64,000 bases of DNA from Pseudomonas sp. UBA5706 (GCF_002419965.1 NZ_DIHC01000060.1:1-64000), one strand, 5' to 3'; positions 26,137 through 35,447 are shown, counted from the stretch's first letter. Notes: generated by a model from the letters alone, not told the origin. Translations and numbers: made by a program.

Positions 26137-27507
26137 TCACACCAACCAATGCCACAACAGCAACGTGCCGATCAGTCCCACCACCGAGACGATGGTTTGC
26201 AGCACCGACCACACCCAGATCGTCTGCTTGAGCTGCAATCCAAAGTACTCGCGCACCATCCAGAAGCCCGCGTCGTTGACGTGGCAGAAGAAGACCGACC
26301 CCGCCCCGATCACCAAGGCCACCAGCGACGCTTGCACCGGCGCAAGGCCAGCCATCATCGGCGCGAGAATACCCGCGGTGGTGGTGGTCGCCACCGTTGC
26401 TGAACCCGTCGCCTGACGCAGTGCCACCGCGATCAGCCACGCCAGCAACAGATACGGCATATGCGCGCCTTCAGCCACCTTGCTGATGGTCTGGCTGACG
26501 CCGGCATCGAGCAGTGTCTGTTTCAGGCCGCCGCCAGCACCGATGGTCAACAGCAACACAGCGATCGGCGCCAAGCTCTTGCGCAGCGTCCCGCCGACGT
26601 GCTCCCGCGAGATGCCATTGGCCCAGCCCAGGCAGACCGTGGCCGCCAACACCGCGATGCCCAACGCAACCAACGGCTCGCCGAGGAATTTCAGGGCCAA
26701 CGCGACGTGACTTTCAGGGTCCATCGCCACTTTGGCCAGCGTGCTGCCGAGCATCAGGATAACCGGCAGCAGGATGATCAACAGCGAGATGCCAAACCCT
26801 GGCTGGCGTTGGACGTTGGGCTTGGCCGAAAACAGTTCACCCAACTCGGCGGGCTCCTCGACATGCAGGCGCTTGGACAGCCAGTTGCCGTACAGGGGGC
26901 CGGCCAGGATCACCGCCGGCACCGCGACGCACACCCCCAGCAGCATGGTCAGTCCCAGATCGGCGTGCAGTGCACTGACCGCGATCAGCGGGCCGGGGTG
27001 CGGCGGCATCAAGGCGTGCAGCGTGGTCATGCCGGCGAGGGCCGGAATCGCGATTTTCAATAACGGCTGGTTGGACTGGCGTGCCATGACGAAGATGATC
27101 GGCACCATCATCACCAGGCCCACTTCGAAGAACAGCGGCAAGCCAATGACCATCGCCACCAGCGCCATGACCCACGGCAGGCGCTTGCCCTTGCCCAGCA
27201 CCAACAGGGTCGAGGCAATCCGGTCCGCAGCCCCGGACTCGGCCATCATCGCGCCGAGCATCGCACCCAGCGCGATGATGATCCCCGCCTCCCCGAGAAT
27301 TCCCCCCGCGCCTTTGCTGAACGCTTTTGCAACGCCCTCCGCTGGCAGCCCCGCTCCGATCCCTGCGATGAAAGTGCCCACCAGAATCGATAGAAACGGC
27401 GGGAGTTTGGTGGCGCTGATCAGCACGATAATCGTGGCAATGGCGATCAGGCAGCAGATGATCAGGCGAGTGTCATGAAACACCCAGGCAGCAGACGACA
27501 AATCCAA
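26137..27507 (-). CDS. GntP-family permease (gluconate/hydroxy-acid:H+ symporter)
   Basis: Inner-membrane symporter of 456 residues with about 12-14 hydrophobic helices. GntP-family signatures include LPPFLSILVGTFIAGIGAGL, LPLFFEVGLVMMVP and HALMPPHPGPLIA. A TTG start is inferred at 27507: AAGGGG lies seven nt before it and no ATG fits. The family moves gluconate and related hydroxy acids. Here it lies downstream of a LysR gene on the same strand, next to ketone-body CoA-transferase genes, so hydroxybutyrate or a similar acid is a plausible substrate; that is inference from context. Confidence 0.85.
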   Translation of the reverse strand: MDLSSAAWVFHDTRLIICCLIAIATIIVLISATKLPPFLSILVGTFIAGIGAGLPAEGVAKAFSKGAGGILGEAGIIIALGAMLGAMMAESGAADRIASTLLVLGKGKRLPWVMALVAMVIGLPLFFEVGLVMMVPIIFVMARQSNQPLLKIAIPALAGMTTLHALMPPHPGPLIAVSALHADLGLTMLLGVCVAVPAVILAGPLYGNWLSKRLHVEEPAELGELFSAKPNVQRQPGFGISLLIILLPVILMLGSTLAKVAMDPESHVALALKFLGEPLVALGIAVLAATVCLGWANGISREHVGGTLRKSLAPIAVLLLTIGAGGGLKQTLLDAGVSQTISKVAEGAHMPYLLLAWLIAVALRQATGSATVATTTTAGILAPMMAGLAPVQASLVALVIGAGSVFFCHVNDAGFWMVREYFGLQLKQTIWVWSVLQTIVSVVGLIGTLLLWHWLV

Positions 27508-27657
27508 CGTGGAACCCCTTATCGTTTGGTTTTATGGCAGGTGTGAGGCTGAAAGCTTCGAAACAATTTGTTTCAGCCGGCCAGACGATACCGGATGCGG
27601 CATTGCGTCGCAGCGAATTTTTTACAGGGTTTGGCACAAATGCCCGTTCGCCTATCT

Positions 27658-28548
27658 TCACACCCGGTGCTGTGCGCACTCGATCAGGACATCCCTCAGC
27701 GCCTGCGCCGCGGCCGACAATTTGTGATCGGCCAGGGTCATCATGCCGATCCGCCGCTCGATGCGCGGACCTTCCAGGGCGATGCAGCGCGCGCCCAGTT
27801 CTTCCATCTGCTGAATGCATAACGACGGCACCGCGCTGACTCCAAGGCCGTTGGCAACCATGCGCCCGACCGTCGCCAGCTGATGGCTTTCGAACGCCAC
27901 CGACAGCTTGCCGTGGCGGGTCTGCAAGTCCTGCTCCAGCAACAGACGCACCGCCGAAGGCCGCTGCAGCGTGATGAAGTCATGGTGCAGCAGTTCGTCC
28001 CAGGTCACCTCGCCCTGCTGTGCCAGCGGCGAATCCATCGGCACCACGGCAACGAAACGGTCCGTGTAAAACGCAGTGAAGGTGAGGTTGTTGGCCGACT
28101 CCGGTTCAAAGCCAATGCCCAGTTCGACGCGACGATGATCGACCATCTCCAGTACCTGCTCATTGATCACGTCATGCACTGCGACGTTGACCCGCGGGTA
28201 GCGTTGACGAAATACCTTAAGCGCGACGGGTAAGAGGTTCCCGGCAAACGACGGCATTGCCGCAACGGAGACCTTGCCCATCTGCAAGGTGAAACGTTGA
28301 CGCAGCAATTCTTCGGCGTTGTCCCAATCGGCAAGCAGTTGCCGAGCCAAAGGCAGCAACGTTTCGCCCTCGGGGGTGAGGCTGACGTTGCGCGTGGTGC
28401 GGCTGAGCAACTGCCCGCCCAGATCCTCCTCCAGCGCCTTGATGGTCAGGCTCAAAGCCGGCTGCGACAAATGCAATCGCTCCCCCGCCTGGGCAAAACT
28501 CAGGCACTGCGCCACTGCGAGAAACGCCCGGAGCTGTTTCACGTTCAT
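27658..28548 (-). CDS. LysR-family regulator of the CoA-transferase operon
   Basis: 296-residue regulator with an N-terminal winged helix (residues 1-60: VKQLRAFLAVAQCLSFAQAGERLHLSQPALSLTIKALE) and a LysR substrate-binding domain (about 90-290). The ATG at 28548 starts the canonical helix; a much longer open frame extends upstream but only as antisense of the neighbouring gene. It is divergent from scoA across a 129-bp gap that probably holds its operators. The arrangement resembles P. aeruginosa dhcR-dhcAB, which governs dehydrocarnitine/3-oxoacid use; the inducer here is unknown. Confidence 0.9.
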   Translation of the reverse strand: MNVKQLRAFLAVAQCLSFAQAGERLHLSQPALSLTIKALEEDLGGQLLSRTTRNVSLTPEGETLLPLARQLLADWDNAEELLRQRFTLQMGKVSVAAMPSFAGNLLPVALKVFRQRYPRVNVAVHDVINEQVLEMVDHRRVELGIGFEPESANNLTFTAFYTDRFVAVVPMDSPLAQQGEVTWDELLHHDFITLQRPSAVRLLLEQDLQTRHGKLSVAFESHQLATVGRMVANGLGVSAVPSLCIQQMEELGARCIALEGPRIERRIGMMTLADHKLSAAAQALRDVLIECAQHRV

Positions 28549-28677
28549 ATATTTGGTTTTCTTATCAATCCATGAAAAAAACAAAATTAACAAATCACTG
28601 GGTGCGGGGGAAGATGCGATGAACGCTTTCCGGCATACACTTTGTCGGACATAACTACAAAGAAGGCGGGATAGAAA

Positions 28678-29379
28678 ATGGCAGGCCTCGATAAACGAGT
28701 TTCGACGTACGAACAAGCCCTGGCCGGGCTGACCGACAACATGACGGTGCTTTCCGGGGGCTTCGGCCTGTGCGGTATTCCGGAAAATCTCATCGCCGAG
28801 ATCAAGCGTCTGGGTGTGAAGGGCTTGACCGTCGTGTCCAACAACTGCGGCGTTGACGGGTTTGGCCTGGGCATCCTGCTGGAAGACCGGCAAATCCGTA
28901 AGATGATCGCTTCCTACGTCGGTGAAAACGCCCTGTTCGAACGCCAGTTGCTCAGCGGCGAACTGGAAGTCGAACTTACCCCCCAAGGCACCCTCGCAGA
29001 AAAAATGCGCGCAGGCGGTGCCGGTATCCCCGCGTTCTATACCGCCACCGGCTACGGCACGCCTGTGGCCGAAGGCAAGGAAACCCGTCAGTTCAATGGC
29101 CGCAACGTGATCCTGGAAGAGGCCATCACCGGCGACTTCGCAATCATCAAGGGCTGGAAAGCCGACCATTTCGGTAACGTGGTCTATCGCCACACCGCGC
29201 AAAACTTCAACCCGGTCGCGGCCACCGCCGGCAAGATCACTGTGGTTGAAGTCGAGGAAATCGTCGAGCCGGGGGTGCTGCTGCCGACCGAGATTCACAC
29301 GCCGGGCATTTATGTGGATCGCGTGATCCTGGGTACTTTCGAGAAACGCATCGAGCAGCGCACGATCAGAAAAGCCTGA
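28678..29379 (+). CDS. scoA: 3-oxoacid CoA-transferase subunit A (ScoA)
   Basis: Alpha subunit of succinyl-CoA:3-oxoacid CoA-transferase, which activates acetoacetate or a related 3-oxo acid with CoA from succinyl-CoA. The 233-residue product carries the family signature GGFGLCGIPENLI, VVSNNCGVD, IASYVGEN and GELEVELTPQGTL, closer to ScoA than to AtoD. The ATG follows an AAGGCGGG site. The B subunit follows after 151 nt, a longer gap than the few bases usual for this pair. Confidence 0.92.
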   Translation: MAGLDKRVSTYEQALAGLTDNMTVLSGGFGLCGIPENLIAEIKRLGVKGLTVVSNNCGVDGFGLGILLEDRQIRKMIASYVGENALFERQLLSGELEVELTPQGTLAEKMRAGGAGIPAFYTATGYGTPVAEGKETRQFNGRNVILEEAITGDFAIIKGWKADHFGNVVYRHTAQNFNPVAATAGKITVVEVEEIVEPGVLLPTEIHTPGIYVDRVILGTFEKRIEQRTIRKA

Positions 29380-29530
29380 CGCAGGCCTGACCGTCCAACC
29401 CCCCATTGATTGATCGGCAGCGAATGACCTGTAATCCGACTTGCCGGCGGTGACTTGATAAAGAACGCGACCACCGCACGCCAGTCTGTTGCAGGATCGT
29501 ACACCGACAGAATAAAAGAGACCTACGATC

Positions 29531-30187
29531 ATGGCACTCTCCCGCGAACAAATGGCTCAGCGCGTTGCGCGCGAACTGCAAGACGGCTTCTACGTGAACC
29601 TGGGTATCGGCATTCCGACCCTGGTCGCCAACTATGTGCCTGACGGCATCGACGTGATGCTGCAATCGGAAAACGGCCTGCTGGGCATGGGCGCATTTCC
29701 TACCGAAGAAACCATTGATGCCGACATGATCAACGCAGGCAAGCAAACCGTGACGGCACGCAAAGGCGCTTCAATCTTCTCCTCGGCCGAGTCCTTCGCC
29801 ATGATCCGTGGCGGCCATGTCGACCTGACCGTATTGGGCGCCTTCGAAGTTGACGTCGAGGGCAATATCGCCTCTTGGATGATTCCCGGCAAACTGGTCA
29901 AGGGTATGGGCGGCGCGATGGACTTGGTGGCCGGCGCCGACAACATCATCGTGACCATGACCCACGCTTCCAAGGATGGCGAGTCGAAGCTGCTGTCGCG
30001 CTGCAGCCTGCCGCTGACCGGCGCCGGCTGCATCAAAAAAGTGCTGACTGACCTGGCTTATCTGGAGATCGAAAACGGCGCCTTCGTCCTGCGCGAAACC
30101 GCGCCGGGCGTAAGCGTCGAAGAGATCATCGCCAAGACCGCCGGCAAACTGATCGTGCCGGATGATGTGGTCGAGATGAAATTCTGA
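29531..30187 (+). CDS. scoB: 3-oxoacid CoA-transferase subunit B (ScoB)
   Basis: Beta subunit of 218 residues bearing the catalytic glutamate in the motif QSENGLLGMG (about residue 52), which forms the enzyme-CoA thioester. GFYVNLGIGIPTLVANY at the N-terminus and GGHVDLTVLGAFEVD near 95 complete the family pattern. It lies 151 nt after scoA, with a separate AAGAGACC ribosome-binding region, and 268 nt before the transporter gene atoE, with a REPIN between. It works as an obligate complex with ScoA. Confidence 0.92.
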   Translation: MALSREQMAQRVARELQDGFYVNLGIGIPTLVANYVPDGIDVMLQSENGLLGMGAFPTEETIDADMINAGKQTVTARKGASIFSSAESFAMIRGGHVDLTVLGAFEVDVEGNIASWMIPGKLVKGMGGAMDLVAGADNIIVTMTHASKDGESKLLSRCSLPLTGAGCIKKVLTDLAYLEIENGAFVLRETAPGVSVEEIIAKTAGKLIVPDDVVEMKF

Positions 30188-30217
30188 CGGACGTCAGTCG
30201 CTTGCATTGAGCCGGCC

Positions 30218-30284
30218 TGTAGCAGTACGGCTTGCGGCCGGTGGCGATCTTAAAACTGTCACGCCGGCAAGTGCTGCTGCTACA
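30218..30284. repeat. REPIN-like element downstream of scoB
   Basis: Two inverted, imperfect REP halves: TGTAGCAG...CGGCTTGCGG on the left and CGCCGGCAAG...CTGCTACA on the right, with about 15 nt between. It shares the CGGCTTGCcGGCG core of other copies in this window and may stabilise or attenuate the scoAB transcript. Confidence 0.7.
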
Positions 30285-30455
30285 ACCACGCCGACCTCTT
30301 GATAGACCCGCGTCGTATTGATATTCCACCCAGCCTCTTCCGCAACGAAGGGGCTTTGCTGTATCTAAGGCTGCAACCTTTCTGCACCACCGCCGACACT
30401 AAGAAAAGCTATCGCCATAGCACCTGAACAATAACTCCAAGAGGTAAAAAAACCC

Positions 30456-31874
30456 GTGGCCGCCAATATCGAAGAAAGTCGCTCCGCCCGATTTGCCCTG
30501 CGTTGCGCCAAGTGGGCCGAGCGCTGGTTCCCTGACTCCTGGGTGTTCGCCGCCCTGGCCGTGGTGATCGTCACCCTTGCCACGCTCGTCATCGGCGCTA
30601 AACCCGCCGACACCGCCAAAGCCTTCGGCGATGGTTTCTGGAGCCTGATCCCGTTCACCATGCAAATGGCGTTCGTGGTGATTGGCGGCTACGTCGTCGC
30701 CAGTTCGCCACCTGCCGTCAAACTGATCGACCGTTTGGCGCGCATCCCGAAAAACGGTCGCTCGGCCGTGGCCTGGGTGGCGTTGATTTCGATGAGCGCA
30801 TCCTTGCTCAACTGGGGGCTGTCGCTGGTGTTTGGCGGGCTGCTGGTACGTGCGTTGGCCCGCCGTACCGATCTGAAAATGGATTACCGGGCGGCCGGCG
30901 CAGCCGCGTATCTGGGTCTGGGCGCAGTCTGGGCGTTGGGCCTGTCGTCGTCGGCGGCGCAGCTGCAAGCCAACCCGGCGAGCCTGCCACCTTCGATCCT
31001 GGCGATCACCGGGATGATCCCATTCACCCAGACCATCTTCCTCTGGCAATCGGGCGTGATGCTGCTGGCGCTGATAGTGGTCTCGGTCGTCGTTGCCTAC
31101 GCCACCGCTCCGGGCCCCACCAACGCACGTGACGCCAAGGAATGCGGCGTGGATCCAGCGTTCAGCCTGCCGCCGTTGCCGCCGCGCACCCGTCCTGGCG
31201 AGTGGCTGGAATACAGTCCGTTGCTGATCATTCTGATGGTGCTGCTGGCGTCCGGCTGGCTGTACAGCGAGTTCAGCACCAAGCCTGCGATCACCGCTAT
31301 TTCAGGCCTGAACACCTACAACTTTCTGTTCATCATGCTCGGTGCCTTGCTGCACTGGCGTCCGCGCAGCTTTTTGGATGCCGTAGCCCGCGCCGTGCCG
31401 ACCACCACTGGCGTGCTAATCCAGTTCCCACTGTACGGCTCGATCGCCGCGCTGCTGACCACGGTCAAGGGCGGTGACGCGCAAACCGTCGCGCACCACA
31501 TCTCGACCTTCTTCACCAGCATCGCGTCCCACGACACCTATGCGCTGTTGATGGGCGTGTACTCGGCGATCCTCGGTTTCTTCATTCCGTCCGGCGGCGG
31601 CAAGTGGGTCATTGAAGCGCCTTATGTCATGCAGGTCGCCAGCGACCTGAAATATCACCTGGGCTGGGCGGTGCAGATCTACAATGCGGCCGAAGCGTTG
31701 CCCAATCTGATCAACCCGTTTTACATGCTGCCGCTGCTCGGCGTGCTGGGCATCAAGGCGCGGGACCTGATCGGCTTTTCGTTCGTACAGCTGCTGGTCC
31801 ACACGCCGTTGGTGCTGTTCCTGTTGTGGGCGTTGGGCATGACCCTGACGTATCTGCCGCCGGTCATGCCATAA
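30456..31874 (+). CDS. atoE: Short-chain fatty acid transporter (AtoE family)
   Basis: Inner-membrane transporter of 472 residues with about 12 hydrophobic helices. It matches the AtoE/TIGR00366-type permease by the segments FWSLIPFTMQMAFVVIGGYV, SLLNWGLSLVFGGLL, QFPLYGSIAALL and IPSGGGKWVIEAPYV. The start is GTG at 30456 with AAGAGG ten nt upstream; no ATG lies near. It probably imports acetoacetate or short-chain acids for ScoAB. The thiolase gene atoB, often found between the CoA-transferase and this transporter, is absent here. Confidence 0.88.
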   Translation: MAANIEESRSARFALRCAKWAERWFPDSWVFAALAVVIVTLATLVIGAKPADTAKAFGDGFWSLIPFTMQMAFVVIGGYVVASSPPAVKLIDRLARIPKNGRSAVAWVALISMSASLLNWGLSLVFGGLLVRALARRTDLKMDYRAAGAAAYLGLGAVWALGLSSSAAQLQANPASLPPSILAITGMIPFTQTIFLWQSGVMLLALIVVSVVVAYATAPGPTNARDAKECGVDPAFSLPPLPPRTRPGEWLEYSPLLIILMVLLASGWLYSEFSTKPAITAISGLNTYNFLFIMLGALLHWRPRSFLDAVARAVPTTTGVLIQFPLYGSIAALLTTVKGGDAQTVAHHISTFFTSIASHDTYALLMGVYSAILGFFIPSGGGKWVIEAPYVMQVASDLKYHLGWAVQIYNAAEALPNLINPFYMLPLLGVLGIKARDLIGFSFVQLLVHTPLVLFLLWALGMTLTYLPPVMP

Positions 31875-31975
31875 CACCTCTCTATTAATGCCACTCGTAA
31901 CAACACAGCCTGCCGGCGGCAGTGATTAAAACGCCGCTACCGCCGCCAAGCTGAACGCCACGGACGTTTAATCCG

Positions 31976-32602
31976 CTAGGGTTCGGCGCTTTCGCGGGTC
32001 TGCTGGATCAACCACTCTTTCAGCGCTCGCACCGTGGGGCGCTGGATCGAGTGTTTAGGCTGTACCAGGTAATAACCTTTCGCCAGCGGCAAGCGCTGCG
32101 CGAAAGGCTCGACCAGCAGACCGTTTGCCACTTCCTCCTGGGTCAGCCACTCGCTGGTAATGACCACTCCCTGATGCCGCCGCGCGGCTTCTATGGCCAT
32201 CAACGACTGGTCAAAGTGAATGCCGCAAATCCCGATGCCTGCTTCTGCGTCAATGCCTGCAAAGCGTTGCAGCCATTGAGCCCAATGCGGGTGCAGCGTG
32301 TTGTGCAGCAAGGTGGCGCGGCGTAAATCCCCAGGCGCACGCAATCCCAGCTGTTCGAGATAAGCCGGGCTGCCGTAAACCCGCGCGTCGTCGCGATGCA
32401 GCAATTGCACGTCCAGCTCTGGCGCGTGGCCGTCGAAATGCCGGATCGCCAGATCGACCCGCTCGCTGCTGAAATCGGTGAGGGCAACCGTCGAGCTGAG
32501 GTGCAGGGCGACATCGGGATAACGCTCCAGAAACCCGGCCATGCGTCGGGCGAACCATTTGGCGGCCAGGCTCGGCGGCATGCTCAGCCAGACATCTTCG
32601 GC
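31976..32602 (-). pseudogene. LysR-family regulator remnant, DNA-binding domain deleted
   Basis: About 205 codons encode only the effector-binding domain of a GcvA-type LysR regulator, from VWLSMPPSLAAKWFARRM through ITSEWLTQEEVANGLL to the stop. Intact homologues have about 95 more N-terminal residues with the winged helix. Upstream of position 32593 the frame continues (GVGKDRQKAED) but this is antisense of the adjacent transporter remnant. The 5' end has been lost at the junction near 32590-32605. The protein, if made, cannot bind DNA in the usual way. Confidence 0.8.
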
Positions 32603-33397
32603 TTTTTGCCGATCCTTGCCTACGCCCTCACCACCCGCGCCCTGAGCTGGCGGCATGTGCGCTACGTCCATCACTTCGTAGTCATGGCACTGCTGGCAAC
32701 GGCGGTTTACTACTACCTCTACGCCGAGGGCACGGCGCTGTTGCTTTCGAGCGTGGCCGGCCTGCTCAGCGGGGTAATTCCGCTGTTCACCTTCGGCTGC
32801 GCGTTCCTGTTCCTGCGCGAAGAAAAACTCAATGCGCGAATGACGCTGGGCGTGCTGCTGGGCTTTGTCGGCGTACTGTTGATCGCTCGCCCCTGGGCCG
32901 GCGGCGATTCGGCGATTTCGCTGCAGGGTGTGATTGACATGATGCTGGGCTCGCTGAGCATCGGTTGCTCATTCGTTTACGCCAAGCGTTTCCTGACCGG
33001 CCTGAACATCTCGGCGGTCGCGCTGTGTACTTACCAGATCGGCCTGGCGCTGGTGATGCTGCTCGCCGTTACCGACCGAACCGGTATGGCGCACATCACC
33101 GAAAGCCCGAAAGCCCTGATCGGCCTGGCCCTTGGGTTGGGGCTGTCGGGCACCGGCGTGGCTTACATCCTTTACTACTTCATCGTCGAACGGCTAGGCG
33201 CAGTGGTCGCTGCGTCGGCAACCTACATCCCGCCGATTGTCGCGTTGCTGATCGGTATCTTCGTCGCCGGCGAGCCGGTGCATGGGCTGGATCTCGTGGC
33301 GATTGCGGCGATCCTGGGCGGGGTGTTGGTGTTGCAAAGCGGTCGGCGGATGGCAGCACAACAGGCGTCGGCCAAAGACGCTGTCGCCGACGCCTGA
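32591..33397 (+). pseudogene. EamA-family transporter remnant, first membrane segments deleted
   Basis: About 268 codons from FGFLPILAYALTTRA to the stop encode most of a ten-helix EamA permease (SVAGLLSGVIPLFTFGCAFLFLREE, GLGLSGTGVAYILYYFIVERLG). The first 35-40 residues, with helix 1 and the start of helix 2, are missing. The frame stays open leftwards to a codon at 32396, but that part is antisense of the LysR remnant and very polar. It was presumably divergent from that regulator before the deletion. No promoter or ribosome-binding site is seen at the junction. Confidence 0.8.
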
Positions 33398-33440
33398 GCG
33401 TTACGCAACGCCTGAAGCACATCCCCGAGACCCGGGTCGA

Positions 33441-33758
33441 TCAATAGCTGTAACTGCGCTCCACACGGGTCACGCGTGTGTGATAGGAGCGGTACCAGAT
33501 CGCGCGGCCACGCTCGCGGATCTGCCGATGTTCCGGGTGATTTTTCCAGCCCAGAATCGCTGCTTCATCGGTCCAGTAAGAGACCGTGATGCCCAGCCCA
33601 TCTTCGCTGCGAGCCGATTCCACTCCGAGAAAACCCGGCTGAGCCTGCACCAGCTCGAACATTCGCTGCGAGGCCTGTTCATATTCCTGCGCGCCGGTCG
33701 CGGTACGAATCGAGGTGAAAACCACAGCGTAATACGGCAAGGGAAGCGCTTCAGTCAT
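33441..33758 (-). CDS. Antibiotic-biosynthesis-monooxygenase-fold protein
   Basis: 105-residue dimeric alpha-beta-barrel (ABM) protein: YYAVVFTSIRT at the N-terminus, FLGVESARSEDGLGITVSYW in the middle and HRQIRERGRAIWYRSYHTRV near the end, the last a typical heme/quinone-oxygenase-like helix and strand. The start at 33758 overlaps the end of the amidotransferase gene by 8 nt, so the two are translationally coupled. Function unknown; such proteins often act on small aromatic or polyketide substrates or merely bind them. Confidence 0.8.
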   Translation of the reverse strand: MTEALPLPYYAVVFTSIRTATGAQEYEQASQRMFELVQAQPGFLGVESARSEDGLGITVSYWTDEAAILGWKNHPEHRQIRERGRAIWYRSYHTRVTRVERSYSY

Positions 33759-34473
33759 CGCGGCTTGCTCCGTTCTTGGCGCAGGCCACCACGAAGGCCT
33801 TGACCAAAGGCGGCGTAATGCCGTCCAGCGCCGCCCGCTCAGGTTGAAACAGGGTGGCGACGAAAAACGGATGATTCGCAAGCTCAATCGCGCGAACTTC
33901 CCCGTCGTGGTCGTAGCCGGACACCTTCAGCGGCCCGGTGAACATCTCGGCCTCCAATGCCTTGCGCAGGCCATACCGGCAGCGATAGCGCTCCTGGGTT
34001 TGCAGCGCGCCGTAGGCCTTGGCGATCTGTGAGCCGGGCAACAGGCGAATCGGCGCGAATGCTTCAATCAGTGAGCAACTCAGAGGGGTAATGATTGCGC
34101 GCGGCGATTGCGGTGCAGTTTCGCCATGCTCGGCATCGACCCAACCCAGATGATTGCGGGCGTACTCCAATACCGCATGCTGATAGCCGCCGCAGGTTCC
34201 CAGAAAAGGCACTCGGCCCTCGCGGGCAACACGAATCGCGGTCAATGCGCCATCCATATCGCGATAGGGGCTGCCGGGCACACACCAGATACCGTCGAAG
34301 GTGCGCAGACAGCTGCCGTCGCCGATCTGCGGTGTCGGCAGCCAGAGCGGCTCGACATTCACTGCTGCTTCGCCTGCTGCCCTGGCCAAGGCCACCGGGA
34401 TCGCCTGATGCGCGGCCACGCCTTCGTCGTAGTCCCCCACCAACGCAATACGGATCGTCTGCTTCTGTTTCAT
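33751..34473 (-). CDS. CTP-synthase-like class I glutamine amidotransferase domain protein
   Basis: 240-residue stand-alone protein resembling the C-terminal amidotransferase domain of CTP synthase: the nucleophile elbow is FLGTCGGYQHAV with Cys94. The position where CTP synthase has the catalytic His-x-Glu reads LFQPER, so Gln210 replaces His while Glu212 is kept. Either the enzyme does not hydrolyse glutamine or another residue acts. There is no synthetase domain. It matches a family annotated as CTP synthase C-terminal region-related protein. It is divergent from a LysR gene across 50 bp and coupled to the ABM protein gene downstream. Role unknown. Confidence 0.78.
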   Translation of the reverse strand: MKQKQTIRIALVGDYDEGVAAHQAIPVALARAAGEAAVNVEPLWLPTPQIGDGSCLRTFDGIWCVPGSPYRDMDGALTAIRVAREGRVPFLGTCGGYQHAVLEYARNHLGWVDAEHGETAPQSPRAIITPLSCSLIEAFAPIRLLPGSQIAKAYGALQTQERYRCRYGLRKALEAEMFTGPLKVSGYDHDGEVRAIELANHPFFVATLFQPERAALDGITPPLVKAFVVACAKNGASRDD

Positions 34474-34523
34474 GCCTGCTCCTTGATATCAAAACGCTTT
34501 GCGATAGGGTCGGTGCTGACTAT

Positions 34524-35447
34524 ATGCTTGCCGCCACGCAATCAGAATTGGCGTCCGAGCAAGTGATCAATGCAGCCACGCACTATCGAATCAACCATGC
34601 AGACCTTGCCCTGATCCTTGCGCTGGTACGGGGCAAGACATTGGCGCGTGCCGCTGAACAGCTCAAGGTCGATGTGTCCACGGTGTTTCGTGCCGTGCGC
34701 AGGCTTGAAGCCTGTGTCGGCACTGCGCTGTTCGATAAAAGCCGCACCGGGTATCGGCCGACCGGTGCCGCGATTGTGCTGGCACAGCAAGCGGAAAGCG
34801 CCGAACAGGCGCTGGCGTTGGCGCAGATCAGCCTGGAGCAGGGCCAGCAGATCGTCAGCGGCACCGTGCGCCTGACCTGTACCGAAGCGGTGCTGCAGAA
34901 CCTGCTGTTGCCCGCGCTAACCCGCTTCATGCCCGACTACCCTGGCCTTAAGCTTGAACTCAACACGTCGAGCACCTTCGCCAATCTTAGCCGGCGCGAC
35001 GCCGACATCGCCCTGCGCCTGACCAATAGCCCACCCGAGCACCTGGTGGGTACTCGTCTCGGCACGGTGTCCTATCAACTCTGTGCCAGCGATTCATACC
35101 TGCGCCGTCACGGCACGCAGGAGCACGAGGCGATGCACTGGATCGCGCCGGATGATTTTCTCCCCGACCACCCGACAGTCACCTGGCGGCGCCAGCAATT
35201 TCCCCAGGTGAACCTGGCCTACCGCTGCAGCTCGATGCTCGCCGTCGCGCAGTTGGCGCGTGCAGGCATGGGCGTGGCGGCACTGCCCGACTTCATGCTG
35301 CGAGAAGGCGACGATTTGCAGCGCTTGGGGGCGCCGCTTGAGGGTTACGACACAGCGCTGTGGCTGTTGACCCGGCCGGATTGCCGGGCTCTGCGTTCGG
35401 TCTCGGCGTTGTTCAGCGAACTGACCCATACCCTGAAGCTTGGGTGA
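34524..35447 (+). CDS. LysR-family transcriptional regulator
   Basis: 307-residue regulator: winged helix at about residues 22-80 (ALVRGKTLARAAEQLKVDVSTVFRAVRRLEA) and a substrate-binding domain to the end. It is shaped like a LysR that acts on a neighbouring divergent gene; the 50-bp gap to the amidotransferase gene start at 34473 is barely enough for shared promoters and suggests joint control. A longer frame from 34095 exists only as antisense of that gene. The ATG at 34524 is chosen by family length; an upstream start would overlap the neighbour's start. Confidence 0.88.
   Translation: MLAATQSELASEQVINAATHYRINHADLALILALVRGKTLARAAEQLKVDVSTVFRAVRRLEACVGTALFDKSRTGYRPTGAAIVLAQQAESAEQALALAQISLEQGQQIVSGTVRLTCTEAVLQNLLLPALTRFMPDYPGLKLELNTSSTFANLSRRDADIALRLTNSPPEHLVGTRLGTVSYQLCASDSYLRRHGTQEHEAMHWIAPDDFLPDHPTVTWRRQQFPQVNLAYRCSSMLAVAQLARAGMGVAALPDFMLREGDDLQRLGAPLEGYDTALWLLTRPDCRALRSVSALFSELTHTLKLG

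Noticed and set aside
28549..29532. N-terminal extension of the LysR frame to over 600 residues
   Set aside because: The extension is antisense of scoA; the canonical LysR helix starts at 28548.
32396..32590. Extended N-terminus of the EamA frame
   Set aside because: This part is antisense of the LysR effector domain and highly polar, unlike any EamA N-terminus.
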